A DNA stretch of 7,432 nucleotides from an uncultured Clostridia bacterium (lineage in GTDB: Bacteria > Bacillota_A > Clostridia > Christensenellales > Aristaeellaceae), in assembly GCA_945871545.1 (NCBI GenBank), contig CAMBWJ010000080.1, positions 1 through 7,432 of the forward strand. Reading direction: 5' to 3'. The notes beneath the pieces were generated by a model that saw only the letters and a list, made by a program, of their open reading frames with translations, searched no databases and was not told the origin of the DNA. This document shows, piece after piece, positions 5,307-7,432 of this stretch (positions within the stretch are counted from its first letter, which is position 1; every line of letters starts with the position of its first letter). A program made the translations under genes and the position numbers.

Positions 5307-6443
5307 ATGGTTGAGATCCGGGAAGTGCGCAGCAGGAGAGATCTGAAGCGGTTCGTCGTCTATCCGAACCAGCTCTATCGCGACGTTCCCCAGTACATGC
5401 CGCCGCTGATCTCGGAGGACATGGCAGACTGGAACCGCAAGGGCAATCCGGCCTTTGCCTACTGCGACGCGCGCTGCTGGCTGGCACTGCGGGACGGGAA
5501 GATCGTGGGCCGCATCGGCGCGATCCTCAGCCGCAAGTCCAACGAGAAGTGGAACACCCGCCGCCTGCGCTTCACCCAAGTGGACTTCATCGACGATTTT
5601 GAGGTCTCCAAGGCGCTGTTTGACACAGTGGAAGCCTGGGCGCGGGAGCTGGGCTGCAATGAGGTGCACGGCCCGCTGGGCTTTACCGACCTCGACCGCG
5701 AGGGCATGCTCATCGAGGGCTTTGACCAGAAGAGCATGTTCATCACCTACTACAACCACCCCTACTACCTGACCCATCTGGAGCGCCTCGGCTACGTCAA
5801 GGACGTGGACTGGGTGGAATTCCTCATCGACATCCCCGCGCCGGAGGATCCCATCACGGCAAAGCTCGACCGCCTTGCCCAGCGCGTGGAGAAGATGACC
5901 CACCTGCACGTTGCGCAGGTCAGCAGCCGCAGGCAATACAAGCCCTACGTGCGCAAGGTGTTCGACCTGATCAACCTCTGCTACGCCCACCTCTACGGCA
6001 CCGTGGATCTCAGCGACGAGCAGATCAAGAAGTACGCCGACAAGTTCATTCCGCTGATCAACCCGGAGCTGGCCTGCTTCGTGCTGGATGAAAATGAAAA
6101 CCTGGTGGCCTTCGGCGTAACCGCACCCTCCATGGCGGCGGCCATCAAGAAGCACAACGGCCACATGTTCCCCCTGGGCTTTATCGACATCCTGAAGGCG
6201 CTGAAGGTCAACGACACGCTGGATCTCTACCTGATCGCCGTGCACCCGGACTACCGCAACCGGGGCGTGAACGCGATTCTGATGAACCACGTGCTCAAGG
6301 GCTGCCACAAGCTGGGCATCACCGTCGCGGAGACCGGCCCCCAGCTGGAGACCAACGAGAAGATTCAGAACCAGTGGAGCATGTTCAAATATCGCAACCA
6401 CAAGAAGCGCCGCTGCTGGGTCAAGCAGCTTGCCAATACATAA
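5307..6443 (+). CDS. Two-domain GNAT-like acetyltransferase family protein, substrate unknown
   Basis: A 378-residue soluble protein that appears to be built of two GNAT-like halves. In the first, WLALRDGKIVGRIGAI (59-74) resembles the GNAT central strands. It is followed by VDFIDDFEVSKALFDTVEAW (92-111) and the family-type GPLGFTDLDREGMLIEGFD (122-140), YYNHPYYLTHLERLGY (148-163) and KDVDWVEFLID (165-175). In the second, LDLYLIAVHPDYRNRGVNAIL (305-325) is a GNAT motif A with a slightly altered acetyl-CoA loop, R-N-R-G-V-N-A. It ends with GPQLETNEKIQNQWSMF (344-360). The fold suggests acyl transfer from acyl-CoA to an amine, but the acceptor cannot be inferred and the first half may not bind CoA. 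I recall proteins of this type labelled simply N-acetyltransferase in Bacteroides and Clostridia, with E. coli YghO a possible relative. It is a single-gene unit, divergent from ddl. Confidence 0.8.
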   Translation: MVEIREVRSRRDLKRFVVYPNQLYRDVPQYMPPLISEDMADWNRKGNPAFAYCDARCWLALRDGKIVGRIGAILSRKSNEKWNTRRLRFTQVDFIDDFEVSKALFDTVEAWARELGCNEVHGPLGFTDLDREGMLIEGFDQKSMFITYYNHPYYLTHLERLGYVKDVDWVEFLIDIPAPEDPITAKLDRLAQRVEKMTHLHVAQVSSRRQYKPYVRKVFDLINLCYAHLYGTVDLSDEQIKKYADKFIPLINPELACFVLDENENLVAFGVTAPSMAAAIKKHNGHMFPLGFIDILKALKVNDTLDLYLIAVHPDYRNRGVNAILMNHVLKGCHKLGITVAETGPQLETNEKIQNQWSMFKYRNHKKRRCWVKQLANT

Positions 6444-6458
6444 GTCCCTACGGACGCA

Positions 6459-6492
6459 AAAATTCCAACCGAAACGCATCGGTTGGAATTTT
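6459..6492. terminator. Bidirectional intrinsic terminator between the GNAT and EEP genes
   Basis: AAAATTCCAACCG (6459-6471) pairs perfectly with CGGTTGGAATTTT (6480-6492) over 13 base pairs, and A6472 can also pair with T6479. The stem ends in A/T pairs, so it yields a T run in both directions: TTTT then CTT on +, and five T on -. It serves the convergent genes on both sides. Confidence 0.92.
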
Positions 6493-6510
6493 CTTATGCC
6501 ATCCGCAGGC

Positions 6511-7432
6511 TTACGCGCCGCCGAGCACGAAGGTCATGCGCACCGGATTGTGATCGGTGTTGGCATAGGCGGTGTCGATGATGGCGCAGGACCTGACCTG
6601 CACGTTGCCGGAGACGATGAAGCCGTCCAGCGTGGCCTCGAAGGACTCGCCCCGCTTGTAGGGAATGTTGGTGTTCCGGGAGGAGAGCACCAGGTTTTCC
6701 TCGTCCAGGCTGTCCACCAGCGTGAAGCCCTCGGGAAGCAGCTCTGCCGGGAAGGGCTTGCACCAGCTTGCGTCCACGCCGGTGACGCCGGAGTAGGCGC
6801 CGCTGTCGCCCCAGAGATCCTGGTTGAAGTCGCCGCCGGCGATGACGTAGTTGCCCGCCGCATAGTCCGCCGCCATCTCCTCCGCCATCAGCGCCAGCTG
6901 CTCTCTGGCGATGGAGCCGTCGCTGGAGTAGGCGGAGAGGTGCACGTTGTAGAGCTTGAGGGTTCTGCCGTCGCTCACGGGAATGCTGCTGACGCTGTAG
7001 CAGCGATCCAGATCGAAGAACTTGTTGATGCCGCCCTCGATGGGCAGGCTGCGGCGCACCGCATCGCCGATCTGCGCACCGGAGAGCGTCAGGACGCCGC
7101 TCTTGGCTGCGCCAATGGGCTTGTTGACCGGATAGATGAAGTAGCTGGAATCATAGTTCTGGGCAAAGACTGCGGAATAATCCGGGAAGGCCGCCTCGAA
7201 CATCTTTCGCTGGTCGACGTGGCGGCTGCGGTCGGAGTCGAAGTCCACCTCCTGCACCAGCATCAGCTCGTCCTTCCACGCACGCAGCTTCTCGATCACG
7301 GCGTTGACGTTCTCCTCGCAGGCCTCCTTCGAGAAGGCGCGGGATTCCGTGCCGCCGTCCATGAAGAAGGTGAAGTCCGCGCTGTACGCGCCGAAGCCGA
7401 TGTTCCACGAAACGACGCCCAGCTCCTCTCCC
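6511..7432 (-). CDS. Endonuclease/exonuclease/phosphatase family protein (N-terminus beyond window)
   Basis: A metal-dependent phosphodiesterase fold of the DNase I/exonuclease III/sphingomyelinase superfamily; substrate unknown. The frame stays open to the right edge, giving 306 visible residues. The true start lies outside, although an internal ATG occurs at the complement of 7360-7362. The visible part begins with VVSWNIGFGAYSADFTFFMD: Asn10 is the usual metal-site asparagine of the first strand, so little more than the leader is missing. Then come LMLVQEVDFDSD (catalytic Glu), YNVHLSAYSSDG, the catalytic GGDFNQD, ATLDGFIVSGNV and the C-terminal ANTDHNPVRM, the family's SDHxP motif. All expected active-site residues are present. 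The upstream end would show whether there is a signal peptide or lipoprotein signal, usual in many relatives but not visible here. The gene converges on the GNAT gene and shares its terminator. Confidence 0.9.
   Translation of the reverse strand, partial: GEELGVVSWNIGFGAYSADFTFFMDGGTESRAFSKEACEENVNAVIEKLRAWKDELMLVQEVDFDSDRSRHVDQRKMFEAAFPDYSAVFAQNYDSSYFIYPVNKPIGAAKSGVLTLSGAQIGDAVRRSLPIEGGINKFFDLDRCYSVSSIPVSDGRTLKLYNVHLSAYSSDGSIAREQLALMAEEMAADYAAGNYVIAGGDFNQDLWGDSGAYSGVTGVDASWCKPFPAELLPEGFTLVDSLDEENLVLSSRNTNIPYKRGESFEATLDGFIVSGNVQVRSCAIIDTAYANTDHNPVRMTFVLGGA

Noticed and set aside
5274..6479. A - strand open frame opposite the GNAT gene (401 codons).
   Set aside because: It spans the promoter and terminator of the + strand gene and shows Val/His/Leu/Asp-rich shadow composition. 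The + strand product has family motifs, promoter and ribosome binding site.
7151..7408. An 85-codon - strand frame overlapping the start of the endonuclease/exonuclease/phosphatase gene.
   Set aside because: It is in a different frame from the motif-bearing protein, which stays open to the window edge.

Overview
The window looks like an ordinary stretch of chromosome from a G+C-rich low-branching Firmicute, most likely a member of the Clostridia. Reasons: strong AGGAGG-type ribosome binding sites, the pairing of ddl with murF, a DUF3810 membrane protein, and close agreement of the last two genes with families I associate with anaerobic gut-type bacteria. Codon third positions are mostly G or C. 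The genus cannot be decided from this piece. There are no tRNA or rRNA genes, no insertion sequence, no CRISPR array and no phage or plasmid gene.

Layout. (1) Bases 1-1008, + strand: a short promoter region, then a DUF3810 protein with three predicted membrane segments and an HExxH zinc-protease-like site. (2) 1009-2594, + strand: a promoter overlapping the previous stop codon drives a two-gene unit, a RluA-type RNA pseudouridine synthase overlapping by four bases (ATGA) with an Sfp-type 4'-phosphopantetheinyl transferase. (3) 2590-2627: a hairpin that can end transcription from both sides; it contains the transferase stop codon. (4) 2632-5036, - strand: ddl (D-Ala-D-Ala ligase) then murF (MurNAc-tripeptide-D-Ala-D-Ala ligase), also overlapping by ATGA. 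These perform consecutive steps of cytoplasmic peptidoglycan precursor synthesis. (5) 5037-5306: a divergent intergenic region with one promoter for ddl and one for the + strand gene. The latter has a palindrome over its -35 element. (6) 5307-6443, + strand: a protein with two GNAT-like halves and unknown substrate. (7) 6459-6492: a second two-way terminator hairpin. (8) 6511-7432, - strand: an endonuclease/exonuclease/phosphatase-fold protein that runs off the right edge, so its N-terminus is missing.

How it fits together: ddl and murF are clearly one pathway. The pseudouridine synthase and the phosphopantetheinyl transferase share a transcript but no obvious biochemical step. The other three genes appear to be single-gene units. 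All four promoters I can propose carry a TGn extended -10 element. I found no convincing new biological system. The most interesting items are the operator-like repeats before the GNAT gene, the DUF3810 HExxH protein, and the tandem GNAT protein.
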